Shown here in pieces: positions 22,072-34,830 of a stretch of 64,000 nucleotides of DNA (positions within the stretch are counted from its first letter, which is position 1; the number at the start of each line of letters is the position of its first letter). Below the pieces are notes generated by a model. It ran no database searches. It was given only the letters and a program-made list of their open reading frames with translations, and was not told where the DNA came from. The position numbers and the translations under genes were made by a program. Source of the DNA: Cycas panzhihuaensis (taxonomy: Eukaryota > Cycadophyta); contig CM041465.1 in NCBI GenBank assembly GCA_023213395.1, positions 117,001,741 through 117,065,740 on the forward strand, read 5' to 3'.

Positions 22072-24778
22072 TGTTTCCCGGTTTCTGGGAATGGATACGG
22101 AATTGCTGACTTAGGTAAGTATAGGTATGCTTCTCACCTTATCACCTCTTTCTTTTGATAAGTGTTTGCTCGCATGTTTGCATGTTTGTGGCCTTGTAGA
22201 CGATTTTATCTTCGTCTACACTTATTTAGCCTATGACGACTATAGCAGGGGCACACTCCCAGCAAGTGTGACACCCTGGTGACCACTCCACTTCCTGCAT
22301 TCTACCCTCTTTGCTCCAAGATCCACTTGACTTGCACCACCTCTGCCCGTGTGATGACCTGTCATTGTCTGGTTGACTTGCCACATCATTTGAATCCTAT
22401 TTTTGCTCTTCTGGACTTGTTTGTTGGCTTGTTTACCCTCGGGTAGGTGTCTCAGCCCTCTATTGGCCATTTTTATCATTTGCCCACAGCCCAGGCTGGC
22501 TATCCGGGCTAGGTTTTGCCTCCAGGCGAATACCGCCATGAATTTCATGGTACCACTGGAAAATCTGTGGTACTGCAGATTTTGTAGCGGGATGACTATT
22601 TTAATTTATTTTTTAAAAATCTGCCATGCATTTTCGTATTTATTGTAAAACTACCACATGTCTCATGACTTAACTCACTGCCAGCTGTGCCCTAATCGCT
22701 TGCTTTAGGGTTTGGGTTGGGTATTTAAGTCATCATTTACTCATTTTTTGGATTACTCCTTAAGGAAACCACCCTGTGCTCTACTATTCTCTGTTGCTCT
22801 ACTGCTGCTACATGACCTGCGCCTCTCCTCTACTGGCCAGCTCTCTTTTGGTGCGGCTAGGACATCTTCCCAACCCTTCACACACCTTGGAGAGGGCCCC
22901 TTTGGAGAGATCTCAGTGGATTCTTGCCTGGGCAGCCATCAAGCGTTCCAAGTGTAGGTGTTCTTCCTCTAACTCCACTAGCAGGGTTCCAAACCTACTA
23001 CACCACAGTTTTTGGGTTGATTTCTCAGCCCCTTCTTACCAGCCCTTGATTGAGGCAAGAACCTCTCCCCCTCTTCTCAGGTATTCATTGATTTGAGCTA
23101 TTTTTCCTATTCAATTGATGCCCTATTTTTCTTGTCCTCTTGCTTGGGTTTTTGGAGGTTGTTTTTCTCTTTGTATTGGGCTATTTTACTCCTATTATTG
23201 GTGCCTCCTTACCTGCATTTGTTGCTCAAGGCAGCGGCTAAGAGGGGTTGCATAGGGTTTGGGAGAGAGCTGGGTGGATTCCGTACCACCTTCCACGCTC
23301 CTCAAGCGGCTTTTAGCCCCCCAAACCTTCCCTCTTGCCTCGTGCTATCCTTGGCACTCAAACAAGGGTTTGTTGGGCCTTCCTTAGTCGCTAAAATTGG
23401 CATTGTCACATGTTGTAGCACTAGTTTGAGGGCTTGTGCTCAGGTCCGGGCAACTCACGTAAGTCCCAACCGCTTGTTCTTTGCCCAACTCTTTTCCCGG
23501 TAGCCCGATTTGCTCTTCATAGCACCCCAGCTTGCCGTAGGTCCTCTTTGGCTCCTTTCAACTCTCTTTCTACTGTTTCTAGCCATCTTTCTTAGCCTTA
23601 CCCTCACTGCCTTATGGCTTTTGGAGGGGGATTGGGGTTGTTCTTTGCGGGAGGTGGGCCACTCCGAGGCTTACCGGTTACTTTCCATTTGTTTTGGTTA
23701 TCCTCCTTTACATATTATCATTATTGTGTTGATACTAACATATGCGTGTTTAAGTTTATATTTATTTTATATAGACATGTATTGTTAGGATCTTTCCATT
23801 ACATGTTAGTACCTTTTCTCTGGAAAGGGGGGAGGTTGCCGTTTACTTACAGGTGTTCAGGAAGCATAAAGGACCTTTCTCCATTTGTCCCTTTTCCAGT
23901 AAGCGCATCCATTCATGTTGTGTTTTTTATACTTCATTTATTGCTAGTACTTGGTCCCTTTCTTTTCTTTATTGTGTACTTTAGTATTCTTCCAGGGAAG
24001 GTAAGGGAGCCCCTCATTCTGATTCACCGCGACTCTTCACGACCGCCACGCCTTGTGGAGTAGTTTTGAGTGCCTCCAGGGAGCGTCACCATTATGACAT
24101 GCTTCCATTCCGGGTATATACTCTCGCTTCACTTGGTCACCCTTTCCTTTTAAATTTCCTTTACATAGTAGTAATTAACTCATTGGAAATAGAAAGGAAA
24201 TCAACCTTGCTTTTGGTTCATACTTTATTTACTTTGTTTCTTGCATCTTCTTTAGCTGTAGGAAAAGGTCTTAAGAAACCTCCCCTCTCCCCTTTTCCTT
24301 CCTCTTGCCGTGCAAGCTTCCTTCCCTCCTTATTATTTATGTACTTGGTTAGTTTGCTTAGGTATACCTTGACCCACCTCCTTGGGTCATCCCTCTTACT
24401 TTCCCTTGATTCCCCGCTTTGTTAGATAACCAAGGCGACCCCGTTCATAGGCCACCTACTTGCCTATCCTTCCTTATTTCTCATTACTCTAGGGAAACCC
24501 TCAAAGGTCTCTCTCCTTTCCCTTCTGGCTATCCAAGGGTGGGAGGATCCTTCCCTTAGGTCAACCCAAGCTAACCCTATACCTCCTCACCTCTTGTTCG
24601 AAGTGGGGGGATCACCCTTTGGTAGCTATATTCCATTGCAGGTCCCGAACTCGCGCTCCGGTGCATGGGGCGCCCTGCGTGGTACTTGCCCTACTTATAG
24701 GTCCCTTTTTCGATCATATTATCAGCCACTCTTACCATTCCTATTTAGTTAGGTAGCTATCATGTAGACGCGTGTCCA
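22072..24778 (+). repeat. 3' LTR of element B (2707 bp)
   Basis: TGTTTCCCGG to GTGTCCA, colinear with the 5' LTR over its whole length. It keeps TG/CA termini that the 5' LTR has lost. TATA-like box at 22722-22729, donor-like motif at 23995-24013 and GC-rich block at about 24641-24682. Confidence 0.93.
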
Positions 24779-24783
24779 GAGCC
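24779..24783. repeat. Right target site duplication of element B (GAGCC)
   Basis: Matches 7954-7958 exactly. Confidence 0.9.
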
Positions 24784-24879
24784 TTCTTAAGGAAATCTTA
24801 ATAAATGAAAATTTCTAAAATAAAATTAAAGTGCTAACAAATTATTTATAATATGATGCAACCTTTGTGAAGAGTAGAG

Positions 24880-26410
24880 ACATTAGAGAATGAGGGTATG
24901 ACCATTGGGGAGCTGGTTATCGAATTGGATGAGGTAGGATGGGCGATTCTGAGAGCATATAGGCTCTTATAGGCAAGTAGATTGACCCAACTAGTCATTG
25001 AGTATGAGATCTTACATGATTTCATTGGTTGTTAGGTCCAAAGATATAACATTTTGAGAGTACATACTATGAAAGAGATTATGATCACTCTAAGAGATGT
25101 GGGGTGGATCTTGGAAGTGAGATGGCATGGAGAGCAGGTGAGGCTTATCAAAGTAACAGATGAGGAGTCCTTGATGGCATGTAGTGAGTACCTAATAGGT
25201 TTTGTAGATCAGATTGGCCAGCTTAGGGTATTAGTAGAGTCCATATACATGATAGGAGATATTCTAGTGGTTAGGAGGATCATTGCCCTAATTATTATTT
25301 ATAGGATAGCTAGAACCCATAATTTCATGGGGTTTCCAACTTAGTGGATAGGCATGGTGAGGAGATGCGAGAAGGGGATTCTGATTAACTAGGGACAGTA
25401 TAATGTAGATAGCATATGCCACCAGTTATTGAGGATCAGGAGGATAGGGAGGGGAGGATTCTCGTATACCTTGATCTTGATGTGTTAGCTATATGACTAT
25501 ATTCCACTCATGAGGTTAGGAGGAGTGCCAAGAGAGTTGACTATTATAGATCTAGGGATGAATAAATGATATATAAGGGCCTAGATCTATAACGGGCTAA
25601 GTATCATGGCCAGGAGCACACACAGTCCTCTTCTTAATAGGATGACAAGGAGGTAACTCGTGGAGGATCTATATGTAGAGCTACCACAATGGAGTGATAA
25701 TGAGATGGATGCCATAGAGAGAGATATAGTAGAGAAGGCTCCTACAACTAGTCAAGGGAGAGGCTAAGGACAAGATAGAGGGGGCTGAGATAGGAGAGAT
25801 GGTAGGGATGGTGGAGAGATAGGACGAGGAGGTAGGGGAGGTGCCTTGACTAGTGGAGGAGTAGGAGGGAGTCATCAGGTACTAGAGAGAGTGTGTGGAT
25901 TACTAGGTGAGGGTAGAGGAGGCTCCATATAGAGCATGGAGCTAGGTTCAGTGGATAGATATGGTAGAGGGGGAAGGAGTAGATTAGGAGAGGGCAAGGC
26001 TACTCAGGAGGCTCCCTGTGAGCCACTGGGAGAGAGAGTACTATCAATTGAGGAGGTGATGGGAGTAGGGCTAAAAAGAGTAGACGAGCTACCAAGTATA
26101 ATTTTTCATTGAGAATTTCTCATTATAGCAGACTGATCATAAATTACATGTTTCCATTGGACAAGTGATGAGGTTGTGAGCTTAGAGAGGTGCAGAGGAC
26201 ATTGGAGTTGATATTCCCCTATATTTCAGCATTAGAGAAGGCACCATCATGGAACATAGTAGATCATACCTTATTGGGACATTGCATTAACTACTATAGC
26301 CATGCTCTTCAAGCTCAAGATATGTATATGAATATGAGAGTAGAGTTAAGGACTTGAGACCTAGAGCTAAGACAAGTCGAACATGAGAGACATCATCTAC
26401 GTAGGATGAC
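24880..26410 (+). pseudogene. Old relic of the antisense PMD-like gene (relic element F)
   Basis: The stretch 25054-25344 is open and contains MKEIMITLRDVGWIL, matching in position and pattern the PMD block GDVMVTPRDIRRIL of exon 2 in E, preceded by a decayed LLASRLTQLVIEYEIL segment equivalent to LLVDIVSHW. Gly/Arg-rich sequence follows (25740-25880), and about 26360-26405 reads ELRQVEHERHHLR, close to the exon 3 coiled-coil ELDEVRRERDELR of E. Orientation is plus, as expected for the antisense gene of a minus-strand element, which agrees with the polypurine-like site at 6439. Several stops; not functional. Alternative: remnant of a host PMD gene, less likely because of the exon 3 similarity. 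Confidence 0.55.
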
Positions 26411-26687
26411 ACCGATTTAGTTGGGAACACAAGTTACTCTATAAGGAATACCACAATATAACAGGGATAACATGATCTTCCACCTCATAGAGAGTCCATG
26501 CATGGGTAGGCTTCAAATCGAGGGGAGAGAGGATATCTAGGTGCTCCATAAGGATCTCATTAGGTATCTCAGATATGAGTGTATCATATATTATATAGGG
26601 AAATGCAAGGGAGATGGAAGTCATTCTAGGAGCCTAAGTTATGTATCATGAGTTACATGAGTGATATATGTACTATGCCTTTATGTT

Positions 26688-26690
<3 letters not shown>
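26411..26690. other. Unassigned sequence after the PMD-like relic
   Basis: No conserved frame or motif recognised; the short minus-strand frame at 26439-26624 has no similarity I can name. Confidence 0.4.

Positions 26691-26780
<90 letters not shown>
26691..26780. repeat. (AT)n microsatellite, about 45 units
   Basis: Continuous AT dinucleotide run. Shorter ATATAT runs occupy the same place, downstream of the antisense gene, in B, D and E, so it may have expanded from one of these. Confidence 0.95.
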
Positions 26781-26782
<2 letters not shown>

Positions 26783-27599
26783 TTTTCTATTAAAAACTTG
26801 TGTATGGATACTTGATTCTAAACCATTTTCCCCTCTTATTTTCCCTTTTTGGATTAAGCATAGGATACACTTATTAGCATGGTAGTCTAAAGAAACCTGT
26901 AATAATTTTATCATTTTTTACTTTTTTGTTCTTTTATAGTTATACATTTTTTTGGATTTTTGTCATAATATGTATATGCTAGTTTATACTCATTATAGAG
27001 TGAGGTAGTTTAGGAAAGAAAACGATTGTAAAAAAGGGTGAAGGATAGAAAATAAATAAAAGACAAAAGGGAGCAGGTGAAAGATTTACTTATTCTATTT
27101 TTATGAACATAAAACCATCTGAAATAAATGGTAATAGGTTTATAAAAGTAGAAGATGGAATGATATGAATCTCTTAAAAGAAACTCATATAACTCACATC
27201 ATACTCCTAATAGATTATATAGACGTAGAATATAATCCACATTTACATAATATATTATAAAGAAAACAAGTTGTTTAATAATAAAAAGTTAATCTTACTT
27301 AATAAACAACTAGTCATTTGAGTATACTGGATTCCTCATTGGCTCCTTTTAGGGATAAGAAGCTTTTAGGGACTTGCCCCTTGCCAAGATCCTCCATGGC
27401 CCAAGATTCCTACATGGGTCTATCCCTTTCAAATACTTGATTTCAATCTTCCACCTATTGTCTTAATCTTCAAACTATTTAAATCTATATCTTCCCTAAC
27501 CAATAGTTTATACTGATTATAGACTGGTAGTTTATACTCATTCTAGAGTAAGGTGCTCCCAACTAGAAAGATGAAAGTCAACCAAAATGATCATCTAAG
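26781..27599. other. AT-rich unassigned stretch with candidate LTR/polypurine junction of relic G
   Basis: At about 27368-27400 GGGACTTGCCCCTTGCCAAG resembles the LTR-end/polypurine junction of D and E, and TAGTTTATACTCATT occurs at 26981 and 27524, resembling the block before aRNH. Otherwise nothing recognised. Confidence 0.35.
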
Positions 27600-27990
27600 A
27601 TAAAGAAAACAAGAGTGTTAACTTCAAGATTAAGAAAATGAGGGATATATTGGATGGTAGTTGAAGAAAAGAGTGATAACAATGATAAAACTTGATGGTG
27701 AAGGAGAAGGAGTCATGGAGAATGAACCTGATACATCCCAACTAGCTGATAGATTACAACCTAAGAGTCAACATATAAAATAATAGGTCCAAAGTAAAAG
27801 TGAGGAATATCAGACAAGGCTCCTATAATAGCAAGGTATTCAACTTCATTATTAGTTACCCTAGGTATGAAAGATCTCATGGAAAGGAGAGGACTTCCTG
27901 ATTGGTTATAGATCACCTAAGCATAAGTAAATGGTCTTGGGTTTCTCTTACTATCTCCATCAATGAATATACTTAATGCCATGGGAAGAA
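27600..27990 (-). pseudogene. aRNH relic of a second old minus-strand Tat element (G)
   Basis: On the minus strand, near 27980 downward, SIFIDGDS corresponds to the first catalytic Asp block IYIFTDGGS, and near 27872 TNNEVEYLAII corresponds to TNNEAKYTAII with the catalytic Glu. The tail at 27600-27660 still aligns at nucleotide level with the aRNH 3' part of E (GAGGGATATATTGGATGG). Stops and small indels throughout. Because it lies right of a plus-strand PMD relic, the two fragments cannot belong to one unrearranged element. Confidence 0.6.
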
Positions 27991-29064
27991 TATGATCAAC
28001 ATTTAGAGACAGTGTGATTAATAGAGGAAGGTACAAGAATAAATCTATAAGGAGATAGTAATAAATAAAATTAATTCTGATTATGGTGAAGGAAAAGAAG
28101 AAACATAATTGGGATGATTATGATCAATATTAGCAATAGTGTCAAGTAGGATTCAATTATAACTAAGGCCATGGTAGACCCAAGCAGCTAGATGCAGAAA
28201 TCTTAAATGACTCATCCAAATTAACTTAACCTACAAATAGGTAGGTGAGGACAAAGTTGTCATGTGACTTGCCCTGGATTACAAGAGGATGATAATAATA
28301 TACTTTTTTTTTTTCTTTCCTTTCTTTCTTTCTTTTACTTTTACTTTTTCTTTTCTTTATTTTTTCATAAAAAGGGAATCATAATCATCCAATCATGAAA
28401 TTCTTTTACTCAGCATAGTAAGGATTTATCCTTTTTAATAAAATTTAGAATAAAAGAGATTAGTCTCCTTAAGGATCGAACCACAAGAAAAGAGGAGCTC
28501 AAAATCACGATGTCTCCAAATATAAAGGGAAGGTGGCAGAATAAGTGTTCACTTCAAAAGATAGATAGAGTAAACTGAGGATAAAAAATAATCAAAAGAA
28601 AATAATAGGTGATATATAACGAAGAAGGAATCCTCAAGGTGAACTACTAGCAAATAAAAGTATAATCTCAACTAATAACCAAGTACGTGAAGCTAACATA
28701 AGTGTTTCTCTTTCAAGGATGAAGATATGATAGAGTTGGGGGGCTAAATTCTCCTTTGAGTATAGAACTCAAAAGAGAATAAGATCCAAGTATCATGATA
28801 GAATGCTTATAATCAATGCAGATGTTGGAAGGAGCAAAAAAATTATATGAACATGAGTGGAATCTCTAATAAAAGCAAAATAATGCTCACTAGAAAGTAA
28901 GCAAAGACCAAAAAGAAGAAGAGATTGCCCATAGTTTTATCTCATTAGGAAAAATAAATGATTCAGAGTCATAGTTTATCTTCATTGTAGAGGTAATGAA
29001 TGAGTGTTGTTAGGCATAAAACTTTCTTAGATATTGACAATTAATAGGCCTTTTAAATTCTAAA
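27991..29064. other. Unassigned AT-rich flank of relic G, up to element C
   Basis: Contains a pyrimidine-rich tract (28297-28365) and a small hairpin at about 28752-28780 (CTCCTTTGAGT with ACTCAAAAGAG). CATAGTTTTATCTCATT near 28931 and CATAGTTTATCTTCATT near 28972 again resemble the Tat internal block. No gene supported. Confidence 0.4.
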
Positions 29065-29069
29065 CCTTC

Positions 29070-32000
29070 TATTTTCTAACTGCTGGGAATGGACATGAAT
29101 AACATCCTACAAGTAAACATACCTATACATCTCTACCCCTTGCCCTATTCACTTTATGGTATGATGAGATACTTCTATGCTTCCATTGATGTGACATCAT
29201 TACAGAGGTTGTTTTGATACCTAGTTTGCTTACCCACTTCATGCCTATGACTTTGATCTATCCTATAATGACTCAGGACCATGGTCCTATGGTGCCACAT
29301 AGCTCCAAGAGACACCTCCTTAGAGTTTACAGGTACTCATGGACCTCCATAGCCCACCTTGACTCATCTTTAGCTTATTACATGGTCCCTAAGGTGGGTT
29401 TTCAACTTATTTGCCTATTTGTATATTTTTACATCATTATTAGTGCTTGGCCTACACCCTTTTTATATATTGGGATGCTGCACCATCACCTAGAGCCCTA
29501 AAAGACCCTTACCAATCCACCAAACTCTGTATCTACACCCTGAGACTGATCTTTTTAGGATTCTTTAGGTCCTTTTTTATTTTCTTCTTTATTTTCTTTG
29601 TACCGCTCCAAAGTTAGTGGTACTGCGACAATATTTGTTGTACTGTAAAGTTTGCCACGAGGTGGCTACCCATAAGTTATCGCATCTAGATAACGACCAG
29701 ATTCACACTTATTATAAATCTAACATGTGGCAAAGGGTCTTTTCTGACCCAAATCAAACCCTAATTTCTTTAAAAACGTAATTGGGGTATAAAATCTCAA
29801 TTTTGAACTCATTCTATCTCTCATGAATAAAAAAATAACTCTCTTCTCCTACTCTCACTCTCCTTCTCTTACTCCAAGTTCTGTAAGAGTAAAACCCTAA
29901 TTTGTTGGTCTAAACTAGGGCCTTCTTAGTGATATTATTCTCCTCTTGTGCTCAACCAAGTAGTAGCAACTTGTTCCCTTGGATCAAAGGTTCTTTCAAC
30001 CTCGAAAAGGGCCTCCTTCGCCAAGGAAAATAAGTGTTTGGGCATCATCTCTCTTGGTAGAAAGGTAATTTCTACTTTGAGCAAGTTTTTATGGTTGAAA
30101 ATAGATTGTCTTCCATCATTTCTCTCTTTAATATATTTTGTTACCATTTTTATCCATTTGCATGCTCTATTTCACATATTTTCTTTAATATTTGTTGAGC
30201 AAAGGGAGGCAAAACCTCCCCCTTTTTCTTTGGTTGGCATCTTCAAACCCTTGGGTTCCCACTAGCTAGTGGTTGGATGGGTTTAGGACATTTTTGAGAA
30301 AGGAAAGAGGAGCAAACAGCTGGAGTTTTAGCTCCCAATGCTATATCCTCAAAGGGTAACCCCCTACTTCTCAAGATTTCTCCACACTATACCCACTCCA
30401 TAAGTTAGGGCATCCCATAGGATGAAAGCTCCTTCATATTTATAGCACTTGTAGCACTTGCAACATTTGCATTTAGTTAGCATATATCCTATTTACTAGT
30501 AACCCCCATAATTTACTCTTTCTTTCATAATATTTATAATTTTTGTATGTTTTTCACCTTTTGTAACATTTGTAACTTTTGCGTCATTTGCAACTTTTAT
30601 AATTTCTTATAAGCTTTTAATTCTAGGCTACTTGAATCTTTTGATTTTTTCCTAACTCACCTATGCAGTACTTATATAACTAGGAGGTGATTCACTCATA
30701 GGAGCTAGCCATCTAAGGCTATCATCCTCTTCTCCCTCAAACCCCCCTTTTCCCTAAGGTTTTATAAGGACATTTACTGTGTGTAAAGGAAAAATAACAT
30801 ACTATTTCACTTTTTCTTCTGGAATATAAGGTGAGATTTTTCTCCACCTTGATAAGGCACACACACCACTATATACATATATATACTTATTTATTGCTTG
30901 TGAGTTTCACTTGTATGGAAGATAAGGCATCCTCTTAGGCAAGTGGAATCACATCACAACAAAGAGGTACATTTCTCCTTGGTGCATCTACCTTTCTTTG
31001 ATTTTCTTTTGTATTTCTTTTCAGATTTCTTTGCTTTATAAATACCTTAGGGAAGGTAAGGGAGCCCCTTTATGGCTTCATCTGCAACACTCACCATGAC
31101 TTGGAATGTGGAGCCATGAATGGGGGAAGCGTGAGAAGAAGGGTGCGTCGCCTCATGAACCGATATACCTCCTTGTGCACTTCTTATAAACTCTTCTCTC
31201 TCCCTCTTTTTGTTCCCCCCTCTCCTAAAAGGAAGTCTACTTGTGCCTACATATGGGTGGCAACCTTCCTTTTATATATTTACACTAATAGATAAAAGGG
31301 GATAAAGGGAATATGCATATGCATGCACTCTTATCTTTTCACTCCCTCTCTTTTCCATGAAAATGACAAAATAATAAAGATCTTTTCTTCCTCTTTTATT
31401 TACATATACATAGGAAAGTGGTATGAATAGGTGCATTTTCTTTTAGGAAAAAAAAGGATAAACTAACAAAAGAATCCTCCTTTCCTAGCCATTACCTCTA
31501 TGCATCTTGCATATATGCATGCACATAGGGATAAGGTTAGGGAAGCATAATCTGATTGAAAAGCATTTCCCTTTTGCATCAAGAGAAAGCATGAAAAGAA
31601 AAGGTTTTTATAAATCATTTGTGTCTCCCCTCTCTTTTATCCCCCTCCCTTGAATCATTCTTCTCCAGATAACAGAAAAGAGAGTGAGGTTAAAAGAGAG
31701 TGTTGCTATTTGTTTGTGTTCTTTTTCTGAAGACTAAGACCTTGATTTTTACCACATCATCTCATAACTAAAATAAGGCACACGATCCAAAACCTTAGCA
31801 TAACTAAACAAACCTTGTAGTTGGACCAAACCCTAAAGGAGAACCCTTTAGGTAACCTTAAAAACAACCCTTTAATAGTCTTATCCTTCATATTTCATTC
31901 CTATATACTCTAAAGCTCCCCTTTCCCTTCAACTAACCACCTCCTTCCTCTTACTTTTAAGTTCCCACTTCACAAGGAACCATCTTTTCCACTTGCATCC

Positions 32001-32292
32001 TCTCTGGAAGAGGGCCTTTCCTCTCCTCCCCTTAACGTTAAGGATATGAGAGCTCTCCCTTAGGCTACTTGAAAAACCAAGGATGCCCTTACCTAGTCTA
32101 GATCCTAGAAGGTACACATAGAAAGGAGAAAGTCTTAAGTGCTATTCATAGGTCCCTAAACCTACATTCTGATCTGAAGATGCCCTTTAAGTGTGACCTA
32201 TCCTACCTTCCGAGACCCTTAAGCCCCTATTACAGTTGTAGTGTCCATTTAGGTGTTCTTATCTGTAGTGACCCCCTAGAGGTGTGCTTCCA
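29070..32292 (+). repeat. 5' LTR of element C (3223 bp)
   Basis: Starts TATTTTCTAACTGCTGGGAATGGA, a transition-rich version of the B and D start (given here as 29070-29093), and ends TTCCA before the PBS. TATA box TATAAAA at 29788-29794 follows a telobox-containing stretch; donor-like GGGAAGGTAAGG at 31050-31068. It is about 500 bp longer than the other LTRs, with low-complexity AT/CT-rich sequence at about 30400-31700. No conserved frame. Confidence 0.75.
29788..29794 (+). promoter_or_regulatory. TATA box of element C LTR
   Basis: GGGGTATAAAATC, at the position equivalent to TATTTAAG in B and TATAAGT in D. Confidence 0.6.
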
Positions 32293-32293
32293 C

Positions 32294-32311
32294 TAGCGAC
32301 CATACTAGGGA
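32294..32311 (+). other. Primer-binding site of element C
   Basis: TAGCGACCATACTAGGGA, one change from the A site (TGG to TAG). Confidence 0.7.
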
Positions 32312-32477
32312 ACCGCTAGTAAGGGGACATTCTCATTCCCCTTATGTTAGCATTGCCCTTCTCCTTTGGTTTATTCCTTCTGGATTTGTTAGGCAATCCC
32401 CAACATCTTTACTTTACTTTATCCTTCCCTCTTCTGGGTTATAGGTGGAACTTGAATGTGAAATTTTCTTATCGTCT

Positions 32478-34830
32478 ATGAGGCCTCCCTCCTAATTTTG
32501 AAGAATCTCCTTATTCCTCCCTTCCTTTATCTGATTCTAAATCAGCCATGGAAGGATACCCCTTGGAATGGGCATATCATGCCTATGTTTTTGAGACCCA
32601 ACCACAAACCTCAACTTCATTTCAGGGTCCTTCCCAATAGGTTAATGACCTTATCTTTTATTCAGGTGACTAAGAACACTTAGATTTCTATCATCTCCCC
32701 AAGTATGACATGGGTGTGTCATCTTCCTTGGGGTTTCACCACCTCGGTGAGAATACCTATGAGGATTAGCCTGTGGAGTCCACTTCGTATGAGGATCCTT
32801 CCACCTCATACAAACAAGTAGGAACCCTTCCTGTAGATGTTGTTGAAGCATTATAATAATGCTTCTAGGTTGCAAGCATCCAACCACCTCCAAAGTGGTT
32901 GGAAAGCATCCTATATAGTGTGGCTTCTCCTTCTTCATCTGCACCTCCTTATTCTTCCCAATCTATATTAATGTATATGACAGGGCCATCCCCTTTTGTT
33001 CCTTCTTTTCTGTGTATCCCTCACACAGGGACTATCTAAGATATACTCACCTCCCAAATTGGGTTGAGCATACCTCCTCCTAGTCAGGTGACCATACCCT
33101 AACCAACCATGGTTCATCCCTCTATCACTTGAACTAGGGGACCCTCATGTCCCCCTTCTTCAGTCCATGTGGGATCTATCCCCATGCATCCTCAATCTCA
33201 ATCCAGGGATCCTTCCCTCTACCTATCCCCATGATACACATCCCAACCATAGGGGCATGGAAAGGGAAATCCTCTTCTTGTCTATGGGGTGGACTCCCTC
33301 CACCCATATGGTGTCTCACCCCCCACGAGTGACCCATATGGGCAAAATCCCATTCCACATCCATCTCTTCTAATTTCATGTGCAATCTTGCATATAATAA
33401 CTTCGTAAGGAGGGTTTGCCCTTCCTCAAAGCTCTTTTCCCTAAGTCCCCTCTCAACAAGGGGTATATTCTCAAGGGGGAGTAGGCCCCTCTTTCCCATT
33501 CACTTCCTTTTTAGCTCCCTCTCATATGGGAATGGTTCTCCCCCACCAAGTGGGAGGGAATCCACATCTCTTTTATAGTCAAACCTTTCAAGGGGGATTT
33601 AGGTATCTATACCTACCTCCTCCTCCTTTCGTTGACCCGTCAACTCAACCAAAGGTTCACCCTTTCATTGACTATAGGTTGACCCCTTTATCTATTGAGG
33701 TGCTAAGGACAAACTTATCACCTCATCCCCCTGAGGTGCCTAAATTCGATGAGACCTTGTCATAGGATCCAATTGAGCATGTAAGGAGATTTTCCATTGT
33801 ATGCATTGATTATTGGGCCTATGGCCATATTCTGATGAAACTCTTTCAATGTTTTTTATAGGGAGATTTCCTCAAGTGGTTTTACTATGTCCATGCCTAT
33901 TCCATCCACTCTTTCTAGCATCTTATGGATGAATTTATCAACTATTTTGATGTAGCTCACCCTTTTGAGAGTGGAATAAAAGCCCTACTCTCATTCAAAC
34001 AAGGTCATGAGGAAATGAACCATGACTTTGTGACATGCTTTCATGACCTTCTTCACTTTGTGAAGGCCATATTGCCTGAGGAGTTGAAGAAGGATATCTT
34101 CATGAATGCCCTCTACCCTAAGGTCCACATTGAAGTCCTCAAAATGGGGGTGACAATGTGTGACTCTACCATAGCTAAATACTTAGCACTCAAGGCCATT
34201 GAGATCTAAGTAGGTCTTAAGAAACCTCCTAAATAATCACAATGATGAGAGGCACCCCCTCTATCACGTGACCTAAGACCCCAACAACTCTAAAAGTCTT
34301 CTACCCATTCAACGAAGAAGATCCTAGATCCTTTGACTTCTACTATATATTCCTTCAAATGTATAATGAAGGAGATTAAGCTCCAAACTCCTTCATCTTC
34401 AGGCTCCCATAGACCTATCCATCATGCCTCTTAAGCCACACCTCCCAAAATTAGAAACACCCACTCCTCCCAAACCAGGAAGACCAAACCTTCCTCGAAT
34501 AAGAAGTGGTGTTCTGTTCATGGTAAGTGATTCCATGAGGATTTGCAATGTCAAGTGCATCATCCAGAACTTGCCCCACATCATGACTCTTCTCCTAAAT
34601 AGGCATCTAACCCTAACTTAGACCAACTTGTCCATAGAGATCCCTTCCCTAAACATGGGGAATGGGATTGACATGCCTAAAATACGGGGAATTAGAATAG
34701 GGGATGATCCCCTAACCCTTCTTCTGCATAGGCAAAAGGTAAGGGGGTAAGAAGTTCATTGTCTCCCCCTAATTCCCGTTATTAAACCTCTTTGCCCTCT
34801 TAATCTCATAACAAGGGAAAGAGAGTCATT
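32478..34830 (+). pseudogene. gag: gag of element C, decayed
   Basis: Begins at ATG 32478 in the equivalent context of A and D. Stops occur within ten codons. The capsid-like core is still readable at 33526-33765 and 33925-34209 (FINYFDVAHPFESG, LSFKQGHEEMN), and a zinc-knuckle trace at about 34499-34560. Not functional. Confidence 0.82.

Larger units (their letters stand above)
7959..24778 (+). mobile_element. Element B: complete Tat-type Ty3/gypsy retrotransposon (16.8 kb)
   Basis: Two LTRs (7959-10674 and 22072-24778) of nearly equal length, an exact GAGCC target duplication, PBS, gag-pol, antisense accessory gene, aRNH and polypurine tract are all present in the expected order. Sampled LTR segments differ by several percent by eye, mostly transitions, so it is not recent. 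It is no longer autonomous: gag has nonsense codons from the second codon on, RT has a stop and the integrase is out of frame with RT. Confidence 0.95.

Noticed and set aside
24880-26410. Host PMD gene between elements
   Set aside because: Order and exon 3-like coiled coil match the retrotransposon antisense gene, and it is full of stops.
26661-26885. 74-codon frame across the AT microsatellite
   Set aside because: Encoded by simple AT repeat (Ile-Tyr alternation).
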